This document shows, one piece after another, positions 22,659 through 31,634 of a DNA stretch of 61,039 nucleotides. Made by a program: the position numbers and the translations under genes. Source of the stretch: Kitasatospora phosalacinea (GTDB taxonomy: Bacteria > Actinomycetota > Actinomycetes > Streptomycetales > Streptomycetaceae); contig NZ_BSSA01000041.1 of NCBI RefSeq assembly GCF_030268885.1, forward strand, positions 1-61,039, given 5' to 3'. Position 1 is the stretch's first letter. Each line of letters starts with the position of its first letter. Under the pieces are notes generated by a model that searched no databases, was not told where the DNA came from, and saw only the letters and a list, made by a program, of their open reading frames with translations.

Positions 22659-24113
22659 CTACTTCTTCTTGGCGCGCTTCTCGCGGACCCGGACCGAGAT
22701 CGAGATCGGGGTGCCCACGAAGCCGAACTCCTCGCGCAGGCGGCGCTCGACGAAGCGGCGGTAGCCCGCCTCCAGGAAGCCGGACGCGAACAGCACGAAC
22801 CGCGGCGGACGGGTGCCCGCCTGGGTGCCGAACAGGATGCGCGGCTGCTTGCCGCCGCGGATCGGGTGCGGGTGCGCCGCCACCAGCTCGCCCAGGAAGG
22901 CGTTCAGCCGGGCGGTCGGGATGCGGGTCTCCCACCCGGCCAGCGCGGTCTCGATCGCCGGGACGAGCTTCTCCATGTGCCGCCCGGTCTTCGCCGAGAC
23001 GTTCACCCGGGGCGCCCACTGCACCTGCACCAGGTCGCGCTCGATCTCGCGCTCCAGGTAGAAGCGGCGCTCCTCGTCCAGCTGGTCCCACTTGTTGTAG
23101 GCGATGACCACGGCGCGCCCGGCCTCGACGGCCATCGAGATGATCCGGGTGTCCTGCTCGGCGAGGGTCTCGCTGGCGTCGATCAGGACGACCGCGACCT
23201 CGGCCTTGTCCAGCGCCGCGGAGGTCCGCAGCGAGGCGTAGAAGTCCGCGCCCGCGGTCAGGTGGACGCGGCGGCGGATACCGGCGGTGTCGATGAACTT
23301 CCAGGTCTTGCCGCCGAGTTCGATCAGCTCGTCGACCGGGTCGCGGGTGGTGCCGGCCAGCTCGTTGACGACCACCCGGTCCTCGCCGGCGACCTTGTTC
23401 AGCAGGCTCGACTTGCCGACGTTCGGCCGGCCGATCAGCGCGACGCGGCGCGGCCCGCCGGGCGCCTGCCCGTCGCCGAACAGCTGCGGCGGCGCCTCCG
23501 GCAGCACCTTCAGCACCGCGTCCAGCAGGTCGCCGGAGCCGCGGCCGTGCAGCGCCGAGACGGGGTACGGCTCGCCCAGGCCGAGCGACCACAGGTACGC
23601 GGCCTCGGCCTCGGTGGACGGGCCGTCGACCTTGTTGGCGCACAGCACCACGGGCTTGCCGGAGCGGCGGATCAGCCGGACCAGGGCGTCGTCGGTGTCG
23701 GTGGCGCCGACCTTGGCGTCCACCACGAACAGCACCGCGTCGGCCTGCTCGATGCCGAGCTCGGCCTGCCCGGCGACCATCGCGTCGAGGCCGAGGACGT
23801 CGATCTCCCAGCCACCGGTGTCGAGGACCTTGAACCGGCGCCCGGCCCACATCGCCTCGTAGCTGACCCGGTCGCGGGTCACGCCCGGCCGGTCCTCGAC
23901 GACCGCCTCGCGGCGGCCGATGATGCGGTTGACCAGGGTCGACTTGCCGACGTTCGGGCGGCCGACGACGGCCAGCACCGGCAGCGGGCCGTGGCCCTCC
24001 AGCTCGGCGTCGACCTCGTCGCCGTCGAAGCCCTCCTCGGCGGCCAGCGCCATGAACTCGGCGTACTCGGCGTCACCCAGCTCGCCGTGGTGGGCGGTGG
24101 TGTCGTTGCTCAT
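22659..24113 (-). CDS. der: Ribosome-assembly GTPase Der (EngA)
   Basis: This 484-residue protein has two tandem GTPase domains and a KH-like C-terminal domain, the diagnostic Der architecture. G1 motifs GRPNVGKST and GRPNVGKSS occur at about residues 52 and 228. G3 motifs DTGGW and DTAGIRR, and NKxD-type motifs CANKVDG and AYNKWDQ, are present. Der acts in 50S subunit maturation and is generally essential. The C-terminus is Lys-rich (REKRAKKK). It sits downstream of cmk on the same strand, a common actinobacterial arrangement. Confidence 0.97.
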   Translation of the reverse strand: MSNDTTAHHGELGDAEYAEFMALAAEEGFDGDEVDAELEGHGPLPVLAVVGRPNVGKSTLVNRIIGRREAVVEDRPGVTRDRVSYEAMWAGRRFKVLDTGGWEIDVLGLDAMVAGQAELGIEQADAVLFVVDAKVGATDTDDALVRLIRRSGKPVVLCANKVDGPSTEAEAAYLWSLGLGEPYPVSALHGRGSGDLLDAVLKVLPEAPPQLFGDGQAPGGPRRVALIGRPNVGKSSLLNKVAGEDRVVVNELAGTTRDPVDELIELGGKTWKFIDTAGIRRRVHLTAGADFYASLRTSAALDKAEVAVVLIDASETLAEQDTRIISMAVEAGRAVVIAYNKWDQLDEERRFYLEREIERDLVQVQWAPRVNVSAKTGRHMEKLVPAIETALAGWETRIPTARLNAFLGELVAAHPHPIRGGKQPRILFGTQAGTRPPRFVLFASGFLEAGYRRFVERRLREEFGFVGTPISISVRVREKRAKKK

Positions 24114-24243
24114 GTTCCGTTTTCCGTTTCCCGGCCCGGCCCTTCCCAGGGGCGTGCCGTGCGTACCTGCCCGGAGGGCAGCGCGGACCGCGCGGATCTC
24201 GCGCGGTCGGACGTGCGTCGTCGCCGTTCCGTTCCCGCCCGCC

Positions 24244-24960
24244 TCAGGCGGCGGTCAGACCGGCCTTCTCCTCCACCAGGGCGGCGATCGTGTCGATCAC
24301 CTGGTCGAGGGTGAGTTCGCTGGTGTCCACCAGGGCCGCGTCGGCGGCCCGGGTCAGCGGGGCGGTCGCCCGCGAGGAGTCCGCGGCGTCCCGGCGGGCC
24401 AGGTCGGCGGCCATCGCGGTGATGGTCGCCTCGTCCACGCCCTTCGCCCGCAGCTCCGCGGCGCGGCGCTCGGACCGGGCCAGCTCGGAGGCGGTCAGGA
24501 ACACCTTCACGGTGGCGTCCGGGAACACCACGGAGCCCATGTCCCGGCCCTCGGCGACGATGCCGCGCCCGGCGTGCGAGGCGCAGCCGCGCTGCAGCTC
24601 CACCAGCCGCGCCCGCACCGCCGGAACGGCCGCCACGGCGCTCACCTTGGCGGTCACCTCGGGTCCGCGGATCGGGCCGGACACGTCCTGCCCGTCCACC
24701 GTTATGGTCGGCCCCTCGGCGTCCGTCCCGGACACGATCACCGGCTTCCCGCAGGCGATGGCCACCGCCTCCGCGTCCTCGACGTCCACCCCGTTGGCGA
24801 GCATCCACCAGGTCATCGCCCGGTACATCGCACCGGTGTCCAGGAAGCTCAGCCCCAGCCGCGCGGCCACCGCCCGCGACACGGTCGACTTCCCGGACCC
24901 CGAAGGTCCGTCGATGGCGACGACGACCGGGCCGCTCGACGCTCGGTCGACACTGTCCAC
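24244..24960 (-). CDS. cmk: Cytidylate kinase
   Basis: This 238-residue enzyme phosphorylates CMP and dCMP. The P-loop AIDGPSGSGKST lies at about residues 15-26, followed by FLDTGAMYRAMTWW, the CMP-binding GRDMGSVVFPDA and the lid segment ARRDAADSSRATAPL. I chose the GTG at 24960 because GAGAGAGG precedes it by 8 bp; an in-frame extension to 24987 lacks a site. It lies between tyrA and der on the same strand, with a 130-bp gap to der that may contain a separate promoter. Confidence 0.95.
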   Translation of the reverse strand: MDSVDRASSGPVVVAIDGPSGSGKSTVSRAVAARLGLSFLDTGAMYRAMTWWMLANGVDVEDAEAVAIACGKPVIVSGTDAEGPTITVDGQDVSGPIRGPEVTAKVSAVAAVPAVRARLVELQRGCASHAGRGIVAEGRDMGSVVFPDATVKVFLTASELARSERRAAELRAKGVDEATITAMAADLARRDAADSSRATAPLTRAADAALVDTSELTLDQVIDTIAALVEEKAGLTAA

Positions 24961-25077
24961 GGGGCGAACCTCTCTCTCAGGGCACAACGACTCACCCTCA
25001 AGGTTAATGGACGCCCGCCCGCCCCCGTTCCCCCCGCCACCGCCCCTCCCCCGAGCCCCGCGCAGCGGACCCCCCGC

Positions 25078-26163
25078 CTACTCCCGAACCCCCCACCCGC
25101 GCTCCCGCAACCCCGCCGCCAACCCCCGCGCCGCCACCGGAGCGACCGCGAGCTGCACGTGACCGACCTGCTGCCCCGTCGAGTGCTCGATCGTCACGTC
25201 CTCGATGTTCACCCCGAGCGCGCCGACCTCGCCGAAGAGGCGGCCGAGCTCGCCGGGCTGGTCGCCGAGGACGACGGTGACCGTCTCGTAGCGGGTGGGC
25301 GGGGCCCCGTGCTTGCCGGGGATGCGGGCCTGGCCGGTGTTGCCGCGTCGCATGACCGCTTCGATGCCCGCCGCGCCCTCGCGGCGGGTGCCCTCGTCGG
25401 CCGCCTGCAGGGCCCGCAGCGCGGCGACCGTCGCGGCGAGGTCGGTGGCGAGGTCGTCCAGGACGTCGGCGACGACGCCCGCGTTGGCGGAGAGGATGTC
25501 GATCCACATCGCGGGGTTGGAGGCGGCGATGCGGGTGACGTCGCGCACGCCCTGCCCGGAGAGCCGGACGGCGGTCTCCTCGGCGTGCTCCAGCCGGGCG
25601 GCGACGAGCGAGGAGAGCAGTTGCGGGGCGTGCGAGACGAGGGCGACGGCCCGGTCGTGGTCGGCGGCGTCCATCACGATCGGCATGGCCCCGCACAGCG
25701 CGACGAGTTCGAGCGCGGCGTTGAGCGTCTCCGTGTCGGTGTCGGCGGTGGGGGTGAGCACCCAGGGCCGCCCCTCGAAGAGGTCGGCGGTGGCGGCGAG
25801 CGGCCCGGAGCGCTCGCGTCCGGCCATCGGGTGGGAGCCGATGTAGTGCACGGTGTCGAGCCCGAGCGCGGTGATCTCGCTGCGCGGTCCGGCCTTGACG
25901 CTGGCGACGTCGGTGTAGCAGCGGGCGAGGCCGCGCCGCTGGCAGTCCGCGAGGACCTTGCCGACCAGGGCCGGGGGGACGGCGATGACGGCGAGGTCGA
26001 CGGGGGCGTCGGCGGGTTCGGTGGTGCCCGCGCCGAGGGAGGCGGCGGTGCGGGCGGCGTCGGCGTCGGCGTCCTCCAGGTGGACGCTTATCCCGCGGCG
26101 GGTGAGGGCGAGCGCGGCGGAGGTGCCGATCAGTCCGGTGCCGATGACGGCGGCTGTGCGCAT
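25078..26163 (-). CDS. tyrA: Prephenate dehydrogenase with ACT-like C-terminal domain
   Basis: This 361-residue enzyme converts prephenate to 4-hydroxyphenylpyruvate in tyrosine synthesis. The Rossmann motif VIGTGLIGTS is at residues 6-15. TDVASVKAGP, the substrate-binding GSHPMAGRERSG and the active-site SHAPQLLSS are characteristic. The last 80 residues (TVVLGDQPGELGRLFGEVGA) form an ACT-type regulatory domain, suggesting tyrosine feedback. It precedes cmk and der. The usual neighbours rluB and scpAB are displaced by about 5 kb of other genes. Confidence 0.95.
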   Translation of the reverse strand: MRTAAVIGTGLIGTSAALALTRRGISVHLEDADADAARTAASLGAGTTEPADAPVDLAVIAVPPALVGKVLADCQRRGLARCYTDVASVKAGPRSEITALGLDTVHYIGSHPMAGRERSGPLAATADLFEGRPWVLTPTADTDTETLNAALELVALCGAMPIVMDAADHDRAVALVSHAPQLLSSLVAARLEHAEETAVRLSGQGVRDVTRIAASNPAMWIDILSANAGVVADVLDDLATDLAATVAALRALQAADEGTRREGAAGIEAVMRRGNTGQARIPGKHGAPPTRYETVTVVLGDQPGELGRLFGEVGALGVNIEDVTIEHSTGQQVGHVQLAVAPVAARGLAAGLRERGWGVRE

Positions 26164-26353
26164 GGCGGCTTCTCGTCTCCCGGGTGCGGTTCGCGTCTGC
26201 TGGGCTCATCCTCTCGTACGCGTGCGCTCCCGCGCACACCGCCCGGGCGGGCCGCGGGGCCGACGCGCAGCGGAAATCCGGGTGCGGTGACGGGGGTTGG
26301 GTGCAGACTGGGCGCCCGGGTCCGGGGAGCGGGCCGGTGGCGAAGGGGGCCAG

Positions 26354-28387
26354 GTGGCGGGGCAGCGGGCGGTGTGGGAGTCGAGGTTGGACTCGGTGGT
26401 GGTGCACGCGGTGGGCGCGGTGTGCCGCCGCCGGGCGTCGGGCGTGCTCCCGGCGGACGGCCGGGTGCGGGTGGCGGGGCTGCCGCGGCTGGCCGCGGAG
26501 GGCTCGCTGCGGGTGCGGGTGCTGTCGGGTGCGGGGCGGGTCGCCGAGGCCCGGCTGGGCTACCCGGCGCGGGTCCGCACTCCGGACGAACGCCCGTCCT
26601 GGGATCGGGAGTTGACCGAGCTGCAGGCCGAGGTCGAGCGGCTGGAGGAGCGCCGGGACCGCCTGCGGGCGCGGATCGCCGAGGTGGCGGCGCTGCGCGC
26701 GGTACCGCCGCAGCGGCGCCGGGAGGACGGGCACCGGCGGGCCCCGGCGGACGCGGTGCTGGCGCTGGCGGAGTTCGTGGACGCCCGGCTGGAGGTGCTG
26801 CAGGAGCGCTCGGTGGAGCTGGCCCAGCAGTTGCGGCTGGCGGAGCACGCCTTCGAGGTGGCGGCGGCGCGGGTGCGGGCCGGGTCGAGCGCCGAGCAGC
26901 CGGGCGGGGTGGAGACGGGTGCCTGCGCGGAGTTGACGGTGCGCGGCGAGGGCCCGGTGGAGCTGGAGGTGGAGTACGCGGTGCCGGGCGCGGTGTGGGT
27001 GCCGACGTACCGGTTGGCGCACCACCGGGGCGAGCGTTCGGCGCGGCTGGTGCTGCGGGCGTCGGTGGCGCAGCGGACGGGCGAGGACTGGTCGGGGGTG
27101 CGCTTGGCGCTGTCGACGGCGAGCCTGGTGGGCGGGGGCGGCCTGCCGGAGCTGGCCTCGCTGCGGATCGGCCGCCGCCAGGCGGCGCCCGCGCCCTCGG
27201 GGTGGCGGGCGCAACCGGCGGGCCTGGCGGGGCTGTTCGACGGTTGGGAGGACGCGCAGCGCTCGAAACCGGAGCCGCCGCCGCTCCCGGTGGCGGTGTC
27301 CGCGGGCCCGCCGCGGCCCGTCGCCCGCGCGGCCCGCGCGGGCGGCGCCCCGGCGGCCCCGGGTGCGTCCTTCGTGCCGCAGGCCCCGCCGATGGCGGCC
27401 GCGCCGATGCCGATGCCGGTGGCCGCCGCCGCTCCGCCGCCCGCGCCGTCGGGCCCGGTGCCGCCGGGCGCCGCGTACGGTTCGGCCGCGCCGCGCAGCG
27501 CGGCGTTCGCCCCGCCGCCGGGCGCCGTGCCGCCCCCGCCCGCGGAGGCCGCCGTGCCGGACCCGCGCCCGTCGTCCGAGCAGTTGGACTACGCGGCGCT
27601 GGTGCTGGCGGGCCCGGAGCAGGAGCCGCTGCGCCGGGGCCGGCTGTTCCCGGAGCCGTCGCCGTCCCGCCCGGGCGGTGCGCTGCGCGGGGCGGAGGAG
27701 GTGAGCCGGCTGCCGCTGCCGCGGTACGGGTCCTGGCCGCGGGCGTCGGCGGGTTCGTTCGACCACCGCTTCGACGCGCAGGCGCCCGCGCACGTCCCCT
27801 CGGACGGGGTGTGGCACACGGTGACGGTGGCGGAGCTGCCGGTGGGGGTGCGCACGAGCTACGTGTGCGTCCCGTCGGTGGAGGAGGCGGTGTACGCGGT
27901 GCTGGAGCTGTCGAACGCGACGGCGCACGCGCTGCTGGCCGGCCCGGTGGAGGTGACGGTGGACGGTGACTTCCTGCTGACGGCGGGGCTGCCGACGCTG
28001 GCGCCGGGCGGGGTGCGGGAGTTGGGCCTGGGCCGGGCGGAGGAGCTGCGGGTGGCGCGGCACGTCGAGGTGCGGGAGTCGACGTCGGGGGTGCTGAACT
28101 CGACGACGGTGCTGGACCACGCGGTGCGGATCGAGCTGGTGAACCGGCTGCCGCACGAGGCGTCGGTGGAGGTCCGCGAGCGGGTCCCGGTGTCGGGCGA
28201 CCCGGAGGTGCGGATCGAGGAGCGGCCGGGCTGGTCGCCGCCCGCGGAGCCGTCCGCGCAGGTGCCGTCCTCGGCGCGGCTGCGGCGGGTGGTGGTGCCG
28301 CCGGGTGGTTCGGTGGAGCTGACGGGCGGTTACGTGATCCGCATCCCGGCCGCCAAGGCCGTGGTCGGCGGGAATCGGAGGAGTTGA
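26354..28387 (+). CDS. DUF4139 domain protein, larger of a tandem pair
   Basis: This protein of about 677 residues begins with the N-terminal beta-hairpin typical of DUF4140/DUF4139 (MuiA-like) proteins. A coiled coil follows (WDRELTELQAEVERLEERRD and on, residues about 75-160). The DUF4139 beta-sandwich comes next (VEYAVPGAVWVPTYRLAHHR, TGEDWSGVRLALSTA). It is interrupted by a long Pro/Ala-rich insert (about 300-430) and resumes with PVGVRTSYVCVPSVEEAVYAV to the C-terminus. Family function is unknown; some members are called mucoidy inhibitors. The GTG at 26354 has AAGGGGG. The second family member starts 2 bp after its stop. Confidence 0.8.
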   Translation: MAGQRAVWESRLDSVVVHAVGAVCRRRASGVLPADGRVRVAGLPRLAAEGSLRVRVLSGAGRVAEARLGYPARVRTPDERPSWDRELTELQAEVERLEERRDRLRARIAEVAALRAVPPQRRREDGHRRAPADAVLALAEFVDARLEVLQERSVELAQQLRLAEHAFEVAAARVRAGSSAEQPGGVETGACAELTVRGEGPVELEVEYAVPGAVWVPTYRLAHHRGERSARLVLRASVAQRTGEDWSGVRLALSTASLVGGGGLPELASLRIGRRQAAPAPSGWRAQPAGLAGLFDGWEDAQRSKPEPPPLPVAVSAGPPRPVARAARAGGAPAAPGASFVPQAPPMAAAPMPMPVAAAAPPPAPSGPVPPGAAYGSAAPRSAAFAPPPGAVPPPPAEAAVPDPRPSSEQLDYAALVLAGPEQEPLRRGRLFPEPSPSRPGGALRGAEEVSRLPLPRYGSWPRASAGSFDHRFDAQAPAHVPSDGVWHTVTVAELPVGVRTSYVCVPSVEEAVYAVLELSNATAHALLAGPVEVTVDGDFLLTAGLPTLAPGGVRELGLGRAEELRVARHVEVRESTSGVLNSTTVLDHAVRIELVNRLPHEASVEVRERVPVSGDPEVRIEERPGWSPPAEPSAQVPSSARLRRVVVPPGGSVELTGGYVIRIPAAKAVVGGNRRS

Positions 28388-28389
28388 AC

Positions 28390-29961
28390 GTGTACGAGGA
28401 GACTTTTCCCCTCCCGGTGACCGCGGTGACGTGCCTGGAGGACCGGGCGCAGCTGGAGCGGACGGCGGAGCTGGAGCTGGCGCCGGGCGTGCACCGGCTG
28501 CGGCTGGGCCCGGTGACGGCGCTGGCGGTGGACCGCACGCTGCACGCGGCGGTGCTGGACGGGGAGGGCGCGCCGACGGACGCGGCGAAGGTGCTGGACG
28601 TGCGGCTGGTGCGGTCCTGGCAGCCGGCGGCGCCGCTGCCGCCGGGGCCGGACGACTCGGAGCTGCGCCGCCGGGTGCACGGCCTGGAGCGCGAGCACCT
28701 GGCCGAGTCGGCCCGCCAGGAGCGGCTGCAGGCCAGGCTGGCGCTGCTGGGCCAGTTGGCGGCGGACCTGCTGCGGGAGATCGGCGAGGGCGCGGGCTGC
28801 GGCGAGCTGGAGCAGGCCCGCTGGTCGCGCGAGCTGGACCGGGTGGACGCGGAGCGCGAGTCGTGCGGCGAGCGGCTGCGGGCCTCGCGGCGGCGTTCGG
28901 CGGAGCTGGCGCAGGAGCTGGCGCGGGCCGAGGAGGCGCTGGACCTCGCGGAGCGGGAGCCGGCCGAGCTGCTGGCGTTCGTGGAGCTGTCGGTGCAGTG
29001 CACCCGCGCGGGCCGGTTCCTGGCCCGGGTGGGCCACCTGACGGCGTGCGCGCTGTGGCGTCCGGCGTACCGGGCGGAGCTGGTCGGCGGCACGCTGCGG
29101 CTGGAGAGCGACGCGGTGGTGTGGCAGCGCACCGGCGAGGACTGGTCGGGGGTGCGGCTGACGCTGTCGACGGCGCGGTCGGCGCTGGCGGGCGAGCCCC
29201 CGGTGCTGGTCGAGGACCGGCTGGTGCTGCGGGAGCGCTCGGCGCAGGAGAAGCGGACGGTGGAGGTGGAGCTGCGCGAGCAGGCGGTCTCCGACGCCGG
29301 CCCGCTGGAGCCGGGCCTGCCGGGCGTGGACGACGGCGGCGAGGTGCGGGTGCTGCGGGTGGACGGCCCGGTGTCGGTGGCCGCGGACGGCCGGGCGCAC
29401 CGGGTGCCGGTGAGCGCGTTCGAGGCGGCGGCGCGCAGCGAGTTCGCGGCGGCGCCGGAGCTGTCCGAGGCGGTGACGGAGGTGGTGCACTTCCGCAACG
29501 CGGCGGGCCACGCGCTGCTGGCGGGCCCGGTGGACCTGGTCCGCGGCTCGGGCTACACCGGCCGGGGCGCCCTGGAGTTCACGGCGGCGGGCGCCCCGGT
29601 GCGCCTGGCCTTCGGCTCCTCGGACGGCCTGCGGGTGGTCCGGGAGTCGGACGAGCGCCGCGAGGGCGCGGGCCTGGCCGGCCAGCGGACGCTGGTGACC
29701 CGCACGGTGCGCCTGCACCTGTCGCGCTTCTCCGCCCCGGGCGAGGACGCCGAGCGGGTCGTGACGGTCCGCGAGCGCATCCCGGTCTCGGAGGTGTCGG
29801 CGGTCCAGGTCCGGCTGCGCAAGGAGCACTGCTCCCCGCCCCCGGACGAACTGGACGCGGAGGGCATCGCCCGCTGGGAGGTCCCGCTGCCGCCGGGCGG
29901 CCGCCGGACGGTGACGCTGGTGTACGAGATCGCGGCGACGGCGAAGGTGGCGGGCCTGTGA
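28390..29961 (+). CDS. DUF4139 domain protein, second of a tandem pair
   Basis: This 523-residue paralogue of the upstream protein lacks the Pro/Ala-rich insert. It shows the N-terminal hairpin (FPLPVTAVTCLEDRAQLERT), two coiled-coil stretches (about 85-200), the core TGEDWSGVRLTLSTARSALA and a C-terminal beta domain with RIPVSEVSAVQVRLRKEHC. The GTG at 28390 has GGAGGAG at 6 bp spacing. The gene starts just after the preceding stop, implying coupling and perhaps a hetero-oligomer. No signal peptide is seen. Function unknown. Confidence 0.85.
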   Translation: MYEETFPLPVTAVTCLEDRAQLERTAELELAPGVHRLRLGPVTALAVDRTLHAAVLDGEGAPTDAAKVLDVRLVRSWQPAAPLPPGPDDSELRRRVHGLEREHLAESARQERLQARLALLGQLAADLLREIGEGAGCGELEQARWSRELDRVDAERESCGERLRASRRRSAELAQELARAEEALDLAEREPAELLAFVELSVQCTRAGRFLARVGHLTACALWRPAYRAELVGGTLRLESDAVVWQRTGEDWSGVRLTLSTARSALAGEPPVLVEDRLVLRERSAQEKRTVEVELREQAVSDAGPLEPGLPGVDDGGEVRVLRVDGPVSVAADGRAHRVPVSAFEAAARSEFAAAPELSEAVTEVVHFRNAAGHALLAGPVDLVRGSGYTGRGALEFTAAGAPVRLAFGSSDGLRVVRESDERREGAGLAGQRTLVTRTVRLHLSRFSAPGEDAERVVTVRERIPVSEVSAVQVRLRKEHCSPPPDELDAEGIARWEVPLPPGGRRTVTLVYEIAATAKVAGL

Positions 29962-30010
29962 GCCGCGCCCTTGGCCCCGCCGCCCGGTCCACGGAGGGTA
30001 CAAAAGAGCC

Positions 30011-30373
30011 ATGATCTACCATCTCGCCCCGCTGGACGACTGGCTGCGCGACCCGGGTCGGCCGTACACCGCCGCGTCCCTGCTGACCGAGGGCTTCCTG
30101 CACTGCTCGCCGGACGAGCCGACGGCGCTGGCGGTGGCCAACCTGTTCTTCCGGGACGCGCCGGACCCGCTGATGGCGCTGCTGATCGAGGAGCGCCTGG
30201 TCGAGCCGATGGTGAAGTGGGAGGCGGCCACCGGCGGGCCGCCCCCGGGCGCCACCGAGGGGGTGCTGTTCCCGCACATCTACGGGCGGCTGAACCGGAC
30301 GGCCGTGCTGGGCCTGGAGAAGCTGGAGCGCGGCCCGGACGGGCGCTGGGCGGCCCTGCGGCCCTGGAGCTGA
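30011..30373 (+). CDS. DUF952 family protein
   Basis: This 120-residue cytoplasmic protein has the DUF952 pattern: IYHLAPLDDW, then EGFLHCSPDEP, ANLFF, LLIEERLVEPMVKWE and FPHIYGRLN. The family has an ADP-ribosyltransferase-like beta fold but no demonstrated reaction. It starts 49 bp after the second DUF4139 gene on the same strand and may share its transcript. Confidence 0.88.
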   Translation: MIYHLAPLDDWLRDPGRPYTAASLLTEGFLHCSPDEPTALAVANLFFRDAPDPLMALLIEERLVEPMVKWEAATGGPPPGATEGVLFPHIYGRLNRTAVLGLEKLERGPDGRWAALRPWS

Positions 30374-30380
30374 CCCCGCG

Positions 30381-30405
30381 GGGCCCCGGGGGCGCCCCGG
30401 GGCCC
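30381..30405. terminator. Perfect 11-bp hairpin between convergent genes
   Basis: GGGCCCCGGGG and CCCCGGGGCCC pair exactly around GCG, between the DUF952 gene and the convergent TrmB/LuxR-like regulator. Confidence 0.65.
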
Positions 30406-30439
30406 GTGGCGGCCCGTCGGGGCCGGGGCCGGGGGCCGC

Positions 30440-31417
30440 TCAGAGCCAGCCGCGCTCGCGGGCGGCCATCCCGGCCTGGAAGCGGGTGGTGGCGCCGAGT
30501 TCGCGCATCAGGCCCTGCAGGCGGCGCTGGGTGGTGCGGGCGCTCCAGCCGAGCGAGCGGGCGATCGACTCGTCGGTGAGCCCGGCGGCGAGCAGGCCGA
30601 TCAGCTTGAGGTGGTCGGCGTCCGGCCCGGGGCCCTCGCCGTCGCCGAGGACGGTCTGCAGCGGCACGGCGCGCTCCCACTCGGCCTCGAACAGCGCGTC
30701 CAGGGCCTGCAGCAGCGCGGAGGGGTGGATCACGTAGGCGGCGTCCAGGACGCTGTCGCCGACGCTGATCGGGATGATCGCCATCTTGTCGTCGGCCATC
30801 ATCATCTTCATCGGCAGCACCGGGCGGACCCGGGCCTCCTCGCCGTCCTCGACGCCGGTGAGGATCTCCTGCTCCAGCCGCCCGGGCCAGGCGATCGCCT
30901 CCTTGTCGAAGACGGTGCGGATGCGCACCCCGGACTTGAGCTTGGCCCGCTGCCGGGGCTGCTCGACGGTGGGGTCCTGCACGTAGGGCGGGCAGTCGAA
31001 GCCGCGGATCTGGTACTGGCTGGACTCGATCAGGTGCTCCAGCCGCTGGGCGATGGCCTCGCCGCCGGTGAGGACCTCGACCGAGTGCGCCGGGTCGGTG
31101 TACCGGGAGGCTTCGCGGAAGGCGTCCATCAGCCGGTGCATCTCGGCGCGGGCGGAGCGCAGCTCGGCCTCGCGGTGGCCGATCAGGGTGCCGATGGCGA
31201 CGTCGGGGGCGACCGACAGGTAGCGCTCCCGGTCGACCGGGGCGCGGGTGGCCATGCCCTGCTCGGCGAGCCGGTCCAGGGCCTCGCGGCACTGCTCCAG
31301 GGTCAGCCCGCAGTGCTCCGCCAGCTCCTCGGCGGTGGACTGCGGCGCGACGACCAGCGCGGCGTACACCTGGCCGTCGGAGAGCCCGAGGCCGAGCACG
31401 GTGAATGCGTCCAGCAT
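30440..31417 (-). CDS. TrmB-type regulator with C-terminal LuxR-like helix-turn-helix
   Basis: This 325-residue regulator has two DNA-binding regions. The N-terminal TrmB-like winged helix (LGLSDGQVYAALVVAPQSTA, then LTLEQCREALDRLAEQGMAT) is followed by a coiled-coil stretch. A central phospholipase-D-like sensor region comes next (IESSQYQIRGFDCPPYV, GVRIRTVFDKEA). The C-terminal LuxR-type helix-turn-helix is LKLIGLLAAGLTDESIARSL then WSARTTQRRLQGLM. The ATG at 31417 has GGAAGGA. Several GGTGGC/GCCACC dyads upstream (31441-31521) suggest autoregulation. Such proteins are frequent in Streptomyces and largely uncharacterised. Confidence 0.85.
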   Translation of the reverse strand: MLDAFTVLGLGLSDGQVYAALVVAPQSTAEELAEHCGLTLEQCREALDRLAEQGMATRAPVDRERYLSVAPDVAIGTLIGHREAELRSARAEMHRLMDAFREASRYTDPAHSVEVLTGGEAIAQRLEHLIESSQYQIRGFDCPPYVQDPTVEQPRQRAKLKSGVRIRTVFDKEAIAWPGRLEQEILTGVEDGEEARVRPVLPMKMMMADDKMAIIPISVGDSVLDAAYVIHPSALLQALDALFEAEWERAVPLQTVLGDGEGPGPDADHLKLIGLLAAGLTDESIARSLGWSARTTQRRLQGLMRELGATTRFQAGMAARERGWL

Positions 31418-31440
31418 GGTGGTGGTTCCTTCCCCCGCCG

Positions 31441-31521
31441 CCGCCCGGTGGCCTGACCCGGTGGCGCACTTCCGCCACGCGCCGGAGCGAACTTCGGTGG
31501 CAATCTTCTGCCACCGGGCGG
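31441..31521. promoter_or_regulatory. Cluster of GGTGGC/GCCACC inverted repeats upstream of the TrmB/LuxR-like gene
   Basis: CCGCCCGGTGGC (31441-31452) is the exact complement of GCCACCGGGCGG (31510-31521). Inside lie a second dyad, CGGTGGCA/TGCCACCG (31495-31516, 6-bp spacer), and a third, GTGGCG/CGCCAC (31461-31478). A TGC-TATCGT extended -10 (31523-31528, minus strand) sits just upstream, so the dyads start near +1. They look like a multi-site operator, probably bound by the regulator itself. Confidence 0.6.
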
Positions 31522-31586
31522 AACGATAGCAAGGCCGTGCGGTGTGCCTCACATGTCAAGCCCCTGCCGGACCGTCCGCACGCGCG

Positions 31587-31624
31587 CCGGAGCCCGCCCG
31601 CCGGGTGCGGCGGACGGGCTCCGG
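31587..31624 (-). terminator. Stem-loop terminator after rluB
   Basis: CCGGAGCCCG (31587-31596) pairs with CGGGCTCCGG (31615-31624), with an inner CCGCC/GGCGG stem. It lies 10 bp past the rluB stop codon and ends the scp operon. Confidence 0.7.
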
Positions 31625-31634
31625 GGGGCGGCTG

